Of a stretch of 55,319 nucleotides of DNA, positions 1 to 7,536 are shown piece by piece. Below the pieces are notes generated by a model, which did no database searches, was not told the origin of the DNA, and saw nothing but the letters and a program-made list of their open reading frames with translations. A program made the position numbers and the translations under genes. Every line of letters starts with the position of its first letter. The first letter of the stretch is position 1. The DNA comes from Methanoculleus sediminis. Lineage in GTDB: Archaea; Halobacteriota; Methanomicrobia; Methanomicrobiales; Methanoculleaceae. The stretch is taken from assembly GCF_001017125.1 (NCBI RefSeq), contig NZ_JXOJ01000002.1, positions 105,597 through 160,915 on the forward strand, read 5' to 3'.

Positions 1-145
1 GCGACGTTCCCGCAGGGAAAGGAGTTCGAGCACCGTCAGGTGCGAGTAGCGACGTTCCCGCAGGGAAAGGAGTTCGAGCACCGTCAGGTGCAACCGGCCA
101 TGCGTGCCCCGCCAGGGGCAGGGAACTTGAGAAGCCGTCAGGCGC
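1..145. repeat. Direct repeats of a two-hairpin intergenic module
   Basis: Two nearly identical units start at 1 and 49 with a 48-base period, and a diverged third lies at about 103-145. Each unit has the frame GCGAC, a small hairpin, GGAGTTCGAG, then a second hairpin CACC-gtca-GGTG. In units 1 and 2 the first hairpin is TTCCC-gca-GGGAA. In unit 3 the same slot holds TGCCCC-gcca-GGGGCA, so the stem sequence changed but pairing was kept. The same modules recur at 26930-27480 and 55190-55319. No ORF is supported here. Confidence 0.85.
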
Positions 146-200
146 TGGGGCAGGAGCCTGCCTCAAATCGGCTCAAATAACCCAATTACACAGTTACCAA

Positions 201-980
201 TCAGCCCCGCCGGGCCACGCGCTCTTTCAGGCGCATGCGCTGGTCGTAGACCCGCATCGCCCGCAGAAGGTCGATCTTCCTGAACGCCGGCCAGAAGGGG
301 GCGCAGAAATAGACGGCCGACTCGTGGCCGTTCGCGAGCCAGGGGAGGAAGTTCGAGGTCCGGTAATCGTTGCCGGTACGGATGATCAGGTCGACGGGGG
401 GTATGGGCGCTCCCCGGTTGAGGTGGGCTTCGACGGTCGCGGGGTCGATGGCCCCCGGGTCGATGACACCCTGCCTGACCTCCCCGAGGAGCGACCGGGC
501 GGCGTGCACGATCTCGTTCCGGCCGCCGTAGGCGAGCGCGATGTTGATGAAGTAGTCGCCGTAGTCCCGGGTCGCCTCCTCCGCCGCATCGATGGTCGCG
601 AGAAGGTCCTCGGGGAGGAGGGAACGATCGCCGATCATCTGCACCCGAATGCGATTTCTGCGCACCCGTTCGTCTTTGAGGATCGCGGCGAACTTCTCCC
701 GGAAGAGGAGAAAGAGCGACTCAAGCTCGGCGCTGTCTCTCCGGAAGTTCTCGGTGGAGAAGGTGTAGAGCGTAATGTGCTGCACGCCGAGCTCGCACGC
801 CCAGTCGAGAACCTGCTCCGTCGCATCCGCCCCGAGCCGGTGGCCGATCGCCGTATCGAGCCCCTGCTCCCGGGCATACCGGCGGTTCCCGTCCTGGATC
901 ACCGCGACGTGCCGGGGAATGTGCTTCACCTGCCACTTCAGGTAATGCTCGTAGAGGGGTTCAATTCCCGATCGCAACAT
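201..980 (-). CDS. uppS: Cis-prenyl transferase (UppS/polyprenyl diphosphate synthase family)
   Basis: A 259-residue cytosolic or membrane-associated cis-prenyltransferase, which would extend an allylic diphosphate with isopentenyl diphosphate to make the long polyprenyl lipid carrier for glycosylation. Family motifs are visible: QDGNRRYA with the catalytic Asp at about residue 30, FSTENFRR, and the INIALAYGGRNEI block. The C-terminal block reads IIRTGNDYRTSNFLPW, where bacterial enzymes have RTSGE-xRxSNF, so the Arg/Ser binding frame is kept but the SGE triplet is altered. The start at 980 is preferred over the longer frame because its ATG overlaps the stop of the upstream radical SAM gene (TGATG), a coupled arrangement, and because the extra N-terminus lies inside that gene. 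The family is clear; product chain length cannot be told. Confidence 0.9.
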   Translation of the reverse strand: MLRSGIEPLYEHYLKWQVKHIPRHVAVIQDGNRRYAREQGLDTAIGHRLGADATEQVLDWACELGVQHITLYTFSTENFRRDSAELESLFLLFREKFAAILKDERVRRNRIRVQMIGDRSLLPEDLLATIDAAEEATRDYGDYFINIALAYGGRNEIVHAARSLLGEVRQGVIDPGAIDPATVEAHLNRGAPIPPVDLIIRTGNDYRTSNFLPWLANGHESAVYFCAPFWPAFRKIDLLRAMRVYDQRMRLKERVARRG

Positions 981-2005
981 CAGAGCGGCGTCACCTCGAC
1001 CACCATGCCGCCGTTCGGGTAACGCTCGACGACGTATTTCCTGCCCGGCAGCCCGGCACCGTGCTCGGCAAGCACCCACCACGCCATCTCGATCCGCCCC
1101 TCACAGACTGCATACTCATCTTCATCAAACTCCTCCAGGAACCCTTCGACGGCACCCTCCGGCTCGAGCACCCCGTATACGACGGTTCCGTCATCCGTCA
1201 CCTCCTCGAACGGACGCGCAGTATTGGCAGCGATCCGCTTTAACCGTTCCCGTAACTGGACAGAGTCCTTGAAGACCGACGAACAGAAGTGGACTTTCGG
1301 GTCGCCGGCGAGTTTCTCCGCCCACTGGCGGGCACCCTTCACGGCGTTGTGCATTCCGTCGTCGAGTTCGAACCCGCGTTCGCGCATGGCGGCGGCGCAG
1401 GTCTCGCCCCACTCCAGCTCGTTGATGTTGAGGAAGTCGAGGAGCGGGAGGGCGGCGGCAAGGTCCTCGATTCCCGGGAGCGCCGGCACCTCGATGCCGA
1501 TGAGGAAGCCCATCCGCCGGGCGAGGACGGCTGATTCGGCGAAGTCGGTCTCGGTGATTGAGGGCCAGACCTCATGGGGCGGGTGCAGCCGGAGCTCGTC
1601 GACCAGCCCCTGCAGGCGCCGGAGCACGGCTTCGTCCGGCGCAAGGCCAGTGTAGAGGTGGATCTGGTGATCCGGGCCGAAGTGCTCCTTGAGAGCGCGA
1701 CAGTACTCCACCACCCGGTCGATCTCGAGCAGCGGTTCGCCACCGGTGACGCCGGTCCCGAGAGCGCTCATGCTCTCCGCAACCTCGATGGCTTCGGACG
1801 GCGACGAGACCTGCCGTTCGTTTGCAAACACCACGTCCCGGCCTTTTCGCTCACGCGAGAGCGGGCAGTACCAGCAGGTGCGGCGACACCGGCCGGTCAC
1901 GAAAAGGACCATCTTTGCTCCCTGGTGGCAGAGGACGCATCCCGGAGAGAGGAACGGCCTGCCGGGGGATACTCCCGACTCCTGCGGCATAGCTGTAGTA
2001 TTCAT
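980..2005 (-). CDS. Radical SAM protein, COG2108-like
   Basis: A 341-residue protein with a CxxxCxxC radical SAM cluster motif (C40, C44, C47 in CRRTCWYC) followed by a TGGEPLL glycine motif of the SAM-binding fold. An extra CxxC pair just before it (C23, C26) suggests a further metal site. This layout matches the archaeal COG2108 group, described as related to pyruvate formate-lyase activating enzymes but with no established reaction. The C-terminal ~100 residues carry no motif I recognise. The ATG at 2005 is chosen because the frame upstream lacks family character. The stop overlaps the uppS start (TGATG), so the two are probably one transcript. Any link to polyprenyl or lipid chemistry is inferred from this coupling only. 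Confidence 0.8.
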   Translation of the reverse strand: MNTTAMPQESGVSPGRPFLSPGCVLCHQGAKMVLFVTGRCRRTCWYCPLSRERKGRDVVFANERQVSSPSEAIEVAESMSALGTGVTGGEPLLEIDRVVEYCRALKEHFGPDHQIHLYTGLAPDEAVLRRLQGLVDELRLHPPHEVWPSITETDFAESAVLARRMGFLIGIEVPALPGIEDLAAALPLLDFLNINELEWGETCAAAMRERGFELDDGMHNAVKGARQWAEKLAGDPKVHFCSSVFKDSVQLRERLKRIAANTARPFEEVTDDGTVVYGVLEPEGAVEGFLEEFDEDEYAVCEGRIEMAWWVLAEHGAGLPGRKYVVERYPNGGMVVEVTPL

Positions 2006-2160
2006 GGGATGGCGGAAGTGAAAAGGTTTGACGGTGGCGCCGGGGGGAAGAGGTGCAGATAACTCCCATCGGATCGCTGCGCCCGAATACAGCAGGAAAT
2101 TGGTATCTCGCGAGACGGGGCACGGCGGTAGGAAGAAACAGGGTCGCCCCAAGAGCCTGT

Positions 2161-3321
2161 CTACGCCAGGTCCTGTGGCTCCCTCACCCTTCCTTCATCC
2201 ACCAGTTCCGTGTAGTCGTCGAACCAGTAGGCCTCCGGGTTGCTCTTATAGACCATGAACCGCCCGAGATCCTCCGGATTTGCCGCCTGGTTGTACTTGA
2301 AGTAGGTGTACCTGTCCGTCTTCCCGAGAACCTCGATCTTCCCGGCCTCATGAGATATCACGAACCGGGCCCGCTTCGCAAGCCCCGAGCAGATCGTGCG
2401 GGCCTGCTCGAATATCCGGTAGGACTCCTCCACCGGCACCGCGAACGTCCTGTTGCCGATCGCCGGACGGCACTGGAAGACGTAGTAAGGGTTCGCGCCG
2501 ATGAACGAAAGTTTGTCGAAGAGTGCGGCAAGCACCTCCGGGTCGTCGTTGATGCCGCGGATCAGGGGCGTCTGGTTCATCACGACCGCTCCGGCGTCCT
2601 GCAGGAGAGCAACCGCCCGGCATGCGGCATCGGTCAGTTCCCTCGGGTGGTTGAACTGCGCCATGATGTAGATCCGCTTCTCGTCCATGCTGTAGTCCCG
2701 GATCATGTCGAGCAGCGCAGGATCGTTGATGATCCGGAACGGATTGTATGCAGGCATCTTCGTGCCGATCCGGATGATCTCGACGTGCTCGATCTCCCGG
2801 ATCTGCCGGACGATATCGAGCAGCCGGCCGGTCTCGAGAACCAGGGGATCGCCCCCCGTGAGAAGGACGTTCGTGATCTCCGGGTGATCCCGGATGTAGG
2901 CAAGCCCCGCGGAGATGTCCTTGTTCACCTCGCGCGCTTCCTCGATGAAGAGGCGCTTGCGGAAACAGTAGCGGCAGAGGCCGCCGCAGATGTCGCTCAC
3001 GAGCAGGAGGGCGGTTTCGCGATATTTATGCTGCAGCCCCGGAGCCCGGGTATACCGGTGCTCCGACGACGGGTCGAGATGCCCCCAGGGTTCGAGTTCC
3101 TCGACGGTCGGCACGATCAGCCGACGGATAGGGTCGGCCGGGTCATCCCAGTCGATCAGCGAGAGGTAGTAGTCGTTCGCACGGAACGCGAAGAGATCGG
3201 TCACCTCCGCAAGGCGGGCGCGCTCCTCCGGACCGATGCCGGGAACCGAATCGAGCGATGTGACGTAGATCGGGTTTTTGGCGCTCCCGATCGTGTTTCG
3301 GATATCGTATGTCGTGTTCAT
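2161..3321 (-). CDS. kamA: KamA-family radical SAM protein (lysine 2,3-aminomutase-like)
   Basis: A 386-residue member of the lysine 2,3-aminomutase family. C112, C116 and C119 in CGGLCRYCFRKR are the cluster ligands, followed by LLTGGDPL. A lysine in SHEAGKIEVLG near the C-terminus sits where the family places its PLP-binding lysine, although the classic PGGGGK motif is absent. Known family members migrate the alpha-amino group of lysine to the beta position; methanogens use this for the osmolyte N-epsilon-acetyl-beta-lysine, with an acetyltransferase (AblB). No ablB is adjacent here, and the C-terminus is shorter than in bacterial enzymes, so the substrate is open. The start at 3321 (MNTTYD) is preferred over an upstream in-frame codon. 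Confidence 0.8.
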   Translation of the reverse strand: MNTTYDIRNTIGSAKNPIYVTSLDSVPGIGPEERARLAEVTDLFAFRANDYYLSLIDWDDPADPIRRLIVPTVEELEPWGHLDPSSEHRYTRAPGLQHKYRETALLLVSDICGGLCRYCFRKRLFIEEAREVNKDISAGLAYIRDHPEITNVLLTGGDPLVLETGRLLDIVRQIREIEHVEIIRIGTKMPAYNPFRIINDPALLDMIRDYSMDEKRIYIMAQFNHPRELTDAACRAVALLQDAGAVVMNQTPLIRGINDDPEVLAALFDKLSFIGANPYYVFQCRPAIGNRTFAVPVEESYRIFEQARTICSGLAKRARFVISHEAGKIEVLGKTDRYTYFKYNQAANPEDLGRFMVYKSNPEAYWFDDYTELVDEGRVREPQDLA

Positions 3322-3544
3322 GGAGTACCTCCCGGCCGACACTCTCCAGTGCAGGATACAATCCGCCAACTGTCGGGGACAGGTGCATGAGAGCAGAGAT
3401 CGAGAATGAAATCCGATCTACGCAAAGGGTTCATGAGAGTTTCATGTTCTCATGCAGGAAACCGTCGCTCCGACATGTGTCATTGAGTGTCGGATTACGT
3501 GTTGTACCTCAAAAGGGTTCTTAGGATATTTATATCTTCGGTTG

Positions 3545-3579
3545 GGGGCGCAATGCTGCAAAGGCAGCGCTTGCTCCCC
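3545..3579. terminator. Strong hairpin downstream of arvC
   Basis: A compact stem with paired blocks GGGG/CCCC, GCAA/TTGC and GCTGC/GCAGC around the loop aaag lies 24 bases beyond the arvC stop. On the minus strand it follows a U-rich run (ggttttaat), so it could end arvC transcription. A TATA-like stretch (gatatttatatc, about 3527-3538) lies just to its left, so a small plus-strand RNA is an alternative. Confidence 0.4.
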
Positions 3580-3602
3580 TATTAAAACCAATAGATCTCG
3601 TA

Positions 3603-3980
3603 TCACTTCTTCTTCTTGGCCATGGAGAGGATATCCACAACGTATTTTCCTTCTTTTTCCAGTCCGACGACGACCTCGTCCGACCGGGCCAGTTTCTCGA
3701 TATTCAGTTCGTACGAACCCGGGCCGAGGATACGGATGCTCTCGATACGTTCGAAGACCTCGATCTCCTCTTTTTTCCGTTGACCCTGCTTGACCTCGAG
3801 CACTTCCTCGCCCGTCTCCCGGGCGATCTCGTCGATGCTCTTCTCCTTCAGCACATCGTCGTGCCGTTCGGCCTCACGGATGTAGAGAAACTTCTTCCCG
3901 CCGCAGCTCGGGCATCCTTTCAGTATCTTCGTCGAACCGTCTTCGAACTCTCTGCCGCATTGTGTACACTTGTGAGGCAT
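3603..3980 (-). CDS. arvC: OapC/ArvC-family zinc-ribbon protein
   Basis: A 125-residue protein with an N-terminal zinc ribbon (CTQC at 5-8 and CPSC at about 23-26), a charged helical middle and a C-terminal beta-rich domain ending in AKKKK. This matches the DUF2072 (OapC/ArvC) family. In Haloferax the oapABC genes were named for lying near a replication origin, and the GTPase of the set (ArvA) was later tied to extracellular vesicle formation; the exact job of C is not established. An RBS (GAGGTGAT) lies 3-10 bases before the ATG. The gene is the last of the arvA-arvB-arvC operon, 20 bases after arvB. Confidence 0.85.
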   Translation of the reverse strand: MPHKCTQCGREFEDGSTKILKGCPSCGGKKFLYIREAERHDDVLKEKSIDEIARETGEEVLEVKQGQRKKEEIEVFERIESIRILGPGSYELNIEKLARSDEVVVGLEKEGKYVVDILSMAKKKK

Positions 3981-4000
3981 AAATCACCTCTGATACCCGT

Positions 4001-4375
4001 TCATCTCGACGAGGAGACCCATGCGCTGATGAGATCCTTCTCCTTCTTGAGCGTCTTGAGCTGGTTGGCGGGCCCGATCACGGTCAACCGGGTCTCGGAG
4101 CGTTTCCCCCCGAGAAGTTTCGCCAGGAACCCGTTTCCGGCATCCCTGATCGGATAGGTCTCCATCTCGATCCCGGAGAATCCGTCCGGCGCGATCTCCC
4201 GCATCGTGATCTCGATGAGCTTGCTCTGCTCGTCCGGCGCGAGCCCCTTCTCCAGGATAACGATGTTTCCTTCCATAACGTCATCGAGGATCAGGCGGAT
4301 CTTCTCCATCGCGGTGAGACGATCGAGACGTTCCGCGGAAATCAGGTCGATTTGTACACCCTGTATCATCTCCAT
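4001..4375 (-). CDS. arvB: OapB/ArvB-family protein (DUF2073)
   Basis: A 124-residue protein of the DUF2073 family, always found beside the ArvA GTPase. It begins MEMIQGVQIDLIS, has a conserved block around GNIVILEKGLAPDEQSKLI, and ends with a domain containing GPANQLKTLKKE. No catalytic motif is visible, which suits a GTPase partner or regulator. A much longer open frame runs upstream in this register but lies inside arvA in another frame and is not real. The ATG at 4375 overlaps the arvA stop (TGATG), giving coupled translation; an ATG at 4369 is an alternative start. Confidence 0.85.
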   Translation of the reverse strand: MEMIQGVQIDLISAERLDRLTAMEKIRLILDDVMEGNIVILEKGLAPDEQSKLIEITMREIAPDGFSGIEMETYPIRDAGNGFLAKLLGGKRSETRLTVIGPANQLKTLKKEKDLISAWVSSSR

Positions 4376-5016
4376 CACCCGAAATATGACGTCATCTGCT
4401 CGTACAACTCTTCCACGTTGTTTCCTTCGAGACCCGATATGGCAATCACGGGGTGCTGGGGAAACGCACTCTTGATCCGCGCGGGAGACGCGTCGGGAAG
4501 ATCGTTTTTGTTTGCAACGATCAGGACCGGGAGTTTCCGGCTCTCGATGATCCCGACAAGCATGATGTTCACCTGCTGGAACGGGTCCAGCGTGGAGTCG
4601 AGCATGTAGATGACGCCGTCGATATCCTCGCGGAGCCAGTGCATCGCCTCGGCGACACCCTCGGTCGCCTCCCGTGCCCGCTTGACCGCCTCCTCCTTCT
4701 CGATGCCGAACTCGATGAACTCGTTGTAGTCGATCTTGGTCGTCACGCCCGGCGTATCGACGATATCGATGGTGATCGAACTGCCGTTCTGGCCCGTGAT
4801 GGTGATATCCTCTTTGCGCCGGACACGCCGGGTTTCGTGAGGTACCTCGCTGACCGGGCCGACCGCATCGCCGACCCAATCCCGCACAATCCGGTTCGCA
4901 AGCGTCGTCTTGCCGGCGTTGGGAGGGCCGTATATCCCGATGCGGCAGGTCCGCTTCTTAAAGAGCGCCTTCAATAGCCCCGAGATCTTTCTTTTCGTAC
5001 GAACTAAGAATGTCAT
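4375..5016 (-). CDS. arvA: Era/Der-like small GTPase ArvA (OapA)
   Basis: A 213-residue small GTPase. G1 (GPPNAGKTT, about residues 30-38), G3 (DTPG, about 88) and G4 (NKND, about 172) are all present. A basic N-terminal helix of about 25 residues precedes the G domain and could contact membrane. In Haloferax the homologue drives production of extracellular vesicles together with ArvB and ArvC; that is family knowledge, not shown by this sequence. The start has a good RBS (GAGGGAGC). Two TATA-like stretches lie upstream on the minus strand, at 5044-5053 and 5073-5090. It heads the arvABC operon. Confidence 0.88.
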   Translation of the reverse strand: MTFLVRTKRKISGLLKALFKKRTCRIGIYGPPNAGKTTLANRIVRDWVGDAVGPVSEVPHETRRVRRKEDITITGQNGSSITIDIVDTPGVTTKIDYNEFIEFGIEKEEAVKRAREATEGVAEAMHWLREDIDGVIYMLDSTLDPFQQVNIMLVGIIESRKLPVLIVANKNDLPDASPARIKSAFPQHPVIAISGLEGNNVEELYEQMTSYFG

Positions 5017-5226
5017 TAAGCTCCCTCAGGTAGGCCGATTTGCCTATACTTAAGTGAGTTGTGGCACTCACAAATAAATATAATTATATGTTCCGTCAGG
5101 CGCATTCTCTCCATTTTGAAGACAAACAACATTCCCGGAGTGAGAGAATTCTTTTATACTGTTGAAACCTAGATAGACTTGCACCTGGAGAATTGGCTCT
5201 AATTGCGGCCAGATTAGGAGAATCCC
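5017..5226. promoter_or_regulatory. Divergent promoter region between arvABC and the CBS cluster
   Basis: The 210-base gap serves both directions. For the minus genes an AT-rich TATA-like run lies at 5073-5090. For the plus genes TTTTATAC at about 5150-5158 is a TATA candidate, giving a start near 5182. Just upstream of it, ATTCTCTC (5104-5111) and GAGAGAAT (5142-5149) form a perfect 8-base inverted repeat with a 30-base spacer, which could be an operator or a looped site. The RBS GGAG is at 5217-5220. Confidence 0.5.
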
Positions 5227-5790
5227 ATGATGAATAATAGCGATGCCATCCGCTTCGAGACACGCATACCAGTCAGGGAGGTCATGCAGAGCCATCCGAC
5301 GACCATCGATGTTGGTGAGACTGTCGCCCGGGCGGCGCAGATCATGTGCCGCGATGAAGTCGGCAGTTGCATTGTGCTGCAGAACAACCTGCCCACCGGG
5401 ATCGTCACGGAGGAGGATATCAACTGCAAAGTCGTGGCTAAAGACTTGAAGCCGGGTGATATTCACGTCAGCGAGATCATGAGCACGCCCCTGATCACAA
5501 TCGGTGCCGACAAGCTGGTCGGGGATGCCGCGGCAATGATGGTGAAGCACCGTGTCCGCAGGCTCCCCGTCGTCGAAGACCAGATGGTCATCGGGATCGT
5601 GACTGTTCGGGACATCCTCACCGTCGCGGCCGAAGTGAACGAACTGCTGGCGGACCTCATAGAAATCAACCGCGAAGAGGAGTATGCCATGGGTGTCTGC
5701 GACCGGTGCGGGAACATCTCCGACGACTTATCAAGGGTCGACAACCTTATGCTCTGCCCCGCCTGTCGGGAGGAGGAGCAGTTGCTATGA
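5227..5790 (+). CDS. CBS-domain pair with C-terminal zinc ribbon
   Basis: A 187-residue cytosolic protein: one CBS pair (about residues 15-70 and 80-135, each opening with a VREVM or VSEIM motif and holding GIVTxxD) and a C-terminal zinc ribbon with CDRC at 158-161 and CPAC at 177-180. CBS pairs bind adenosine ligands such as AMP, ATP or SAM; the ribbon suggests contact with nucleic acid or a protein. It is the first of five consecutive CBS genes, and its stop overlaps the next start (ATGA). The ligand and target are unknown. Confidence 0.9.
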   Translation: MMNNSDAIRFETRIPVREVMQSHPTTIDVGETVARAAQIMCRDEVGSCIVLQNNLPTGIVTEEDINCKVVAKDLKPGDIHVSEIMSTPLITIGADKLVGDAAAMMVKHRVRRLPVVEDQMVIGIVTVRDILTVAAEVNELLADLIEINREEEYAMGVCDRCGNISDDLSRVDNLMLCPACREEEQLL

Positions 5791-6542
5791 AGGTTGCCTC
5801 GGACCTGATGGTGGAGATTCCCACCCTGCATTACGACGATTACGTCACAAAAGCACGGAGCATCCTCCGGGACGACGTCTTTCGCGAACTCTACATCGTG
5901 GACGAAAAGAACCGCCTGAGAGGGTATCTCGACATCTCCGACGTCCTGCGAGTCATGGACACCAAATCGAACGTCACGATCAAAGGGTTCGTCCGGGAGG
6001 CGGCCCGGGTCTCCCGGGATACCCCCCTTGCAGAGGTAGGCGTCGCTATAATGAATGCCCGCACAAACAGCGCTGCGGTAGTCAACGAAGACGGTGTATA
6101 CCAGGGAGGGGTGCTCTTCTCCGAACTCTTCCCCGTCCTGATCTCCCGTCGCACCATCCCCGGCAGGGTCGAGGACGCCATGTCGCGAGAGCCCGTCACC
6201 TGCACACCGGACGAACCCATACACCGCATCTACAGCCTGATCATCGCGAGCGGATTTACCGCGTTTCCGGTGGTGCAGAAGAAAGAGACTATCGGCATAG
6301 TCTCCCGCCGGGATCTCCTGCGCGCCGGGAACGTCCGCATATCGGTGAAGAACCAGGCGGACACCACCGTCGAGCGGGTGATGACGACGCCCGTCATCTC
6401 GGTGACGCCGGACGACACGATAGCAGCGGCGAGCCGGCTGATGGTCGAACACGACGTCAGCATGCTCCCGGTAATCGGCGAGAAAAAGCGGCTCGTCGGC
6501 GTTATCGACCGTCATGACGTTCTCAGCGGCCGGTTGCCCTGA
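5787..6542 (+). CDS. Four-CBS-domain protein
   Basis: A 251-residue protein built only of four CBS units at about residues 1-55, 63-115, 125-180 and 190-248. The last two are the most canonical (VEDAMSREPVT, VERVMTTPVIS, each followed by a GIVSRRD or GVIDRHD strand). There is no catalytic, DNA-binding or membrane segment. The ATG at 5787 overlaps the previous stop and has AGGAGG upstream at 5771-5776; a longer frame starting at 5706 lies inside the previous gene. It is probably co-transcribed with its neighbours, perhaps as a hetero-oligomer partner. Confidence 0.9.
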   Translation: MKVASDLMVEIPTLHYDDYVTKARSILRDDVFRELYIVDEKNRLRGYLDISDVLRVMDTKSNVTIKGFVREAARVSRDTPLAEVGVAIMNARTNSAAVVNEDGVYQGGVLFSELFPVLISRRTIPGRVEDAMSREPVTCTPDEPIHRIYSLIIASGFTAFPVVQKKETIGIVSRRDLLRAGNVRISVKNQADTTVERVMTTPVISVTPDDTIAAASRLMVEHDVSMLPVIGEKKRLVGVIDRHDVLSGRLP

Positions 6543-6581
6543 GAGCGGTTCCGGATACTACGATTCCAGAGGAGTGATATC

Positions 6582-7529
6582 ATGCAACCGAACCCCAATA
6601 ACTCGGATAAAAAACCGGCCGACAGGCTCCTGAAGATGCCGGGCAGACGCGAACGCGGGCCGGTCGATTTCAAGACAAAGATCGCCGGGTATGAAGGCGA
6701 GATCATGGCGATCGCCACGAGAGATGTCGTCGTGGCGCAGCAGACGACCACGATCATCCAGGCAGTCGGGATCATGACCCGGGAAGGGTTCCGCAGGCTG
6801 CCGGTCGTCGACGCGGGGACGCGCCATCTCCGGGGGATCGTAACCGTCGGCGACATCATCAACTTCATGGGCGGCGGCGACAAGTTCAACCTCGTTCAGG
6901 TGAAGCACGGAGGGAACTTCCTTGCGGCCATCAACGAGGGGCTCCGCGAGATCATGACCCCGCACCTGGTCACCATGCCCGTAACCGGCGCCATCGCCGA
7001 CGCGGTCGAGATCATCGTCAACAAAAACATCGGCGGCATCCCCATCACCGACACCGACGGGGAACTGAAGGGTATCGTGACCGAGCGCGACGTGATGAAG
7101 GTGCTCACCACCGAGCACTCGGGCCGCAAGGCGGAGGATATTATGAAACCTTCGGTACGCGTCACCAGCCCCGACACCTCGATCGGCAATGTCTGCCGGG
7201 AGATGGTGCGATGCCGGTTCAGGCGCCTTCCGGTCGTTACAGACGACGTTCTCTGCGGGATCGTTACCGCCACCGATATCATGAGTTATCTCGGGAAGGG
7301 CAAGGCTTTCGAGCAACTGACGACTGGGGACTCCGCCGAGGTCATGGGAGCGCCGGTGCGGTCCCTCCTTTCAGGGGAACTTCACACCATCACGCCCGAC
7401 CGGAACATCCACGACATTGCTCTCGAGATGATCCGGCGGCGTGTCGGGGCGCTCCCGGTCATAGAAGACTCGCACCTTGTCGGCCTCGTGACGGAATACG
7501 ACCTTGTGAAAGCATTTTCTGAGGAGTGA
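6582..7529 (+). CDS. Four-CBS-domain protein with basic N-terminal tail
   Basis: A 315-residue protein. A polar, basic N-terminal tail of about 40 residues (NNSDKKPADRLLKMPGRRER) precedes four CBS units at about 42-100, 123-175, 186-240 and 255-313. Typical signatures are REIMTPHLVTMP, AEDIMKPSVRVT and the closing strand GLVTEYDLV. The tail could bind nucleic acid or a partner; this is inference. The RBS GAGGAGTGAT stands 3-12 bases before the ATG. It is the third gene of the CBS run, 39 bases after the second. Confidence 0.9.
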   Translation: MQPNPNNSDKKPADRLLKMPGRRERGPVDFKTKIAGYEGEIMAIATRDVVVAQQTTTIIQAVGIMTREGFRRLPVVDAGTRHLRGIVTVGDIINFMGGGDKFNLVQVKHGGNFLAAINEGLREIMTPHLVTMPVTGAIADAVEIIVNKNIGGIPITDTDGELKGIVTERDVMKVLTTEHSGRKAEDIMKPSVRVTSPDTSIGNVCREMVRCRFRRLPVVTDDVLCGIVTATDIMSYLGKGKAFEQLTTGDSAEVMGAPVRSLLSGELHTITPDRNIHDIALEMIRRRVGALPVIEDSHLVGLVTEYDLVKAFSEE

Positions 7530-7536
7530 TGCGAAG

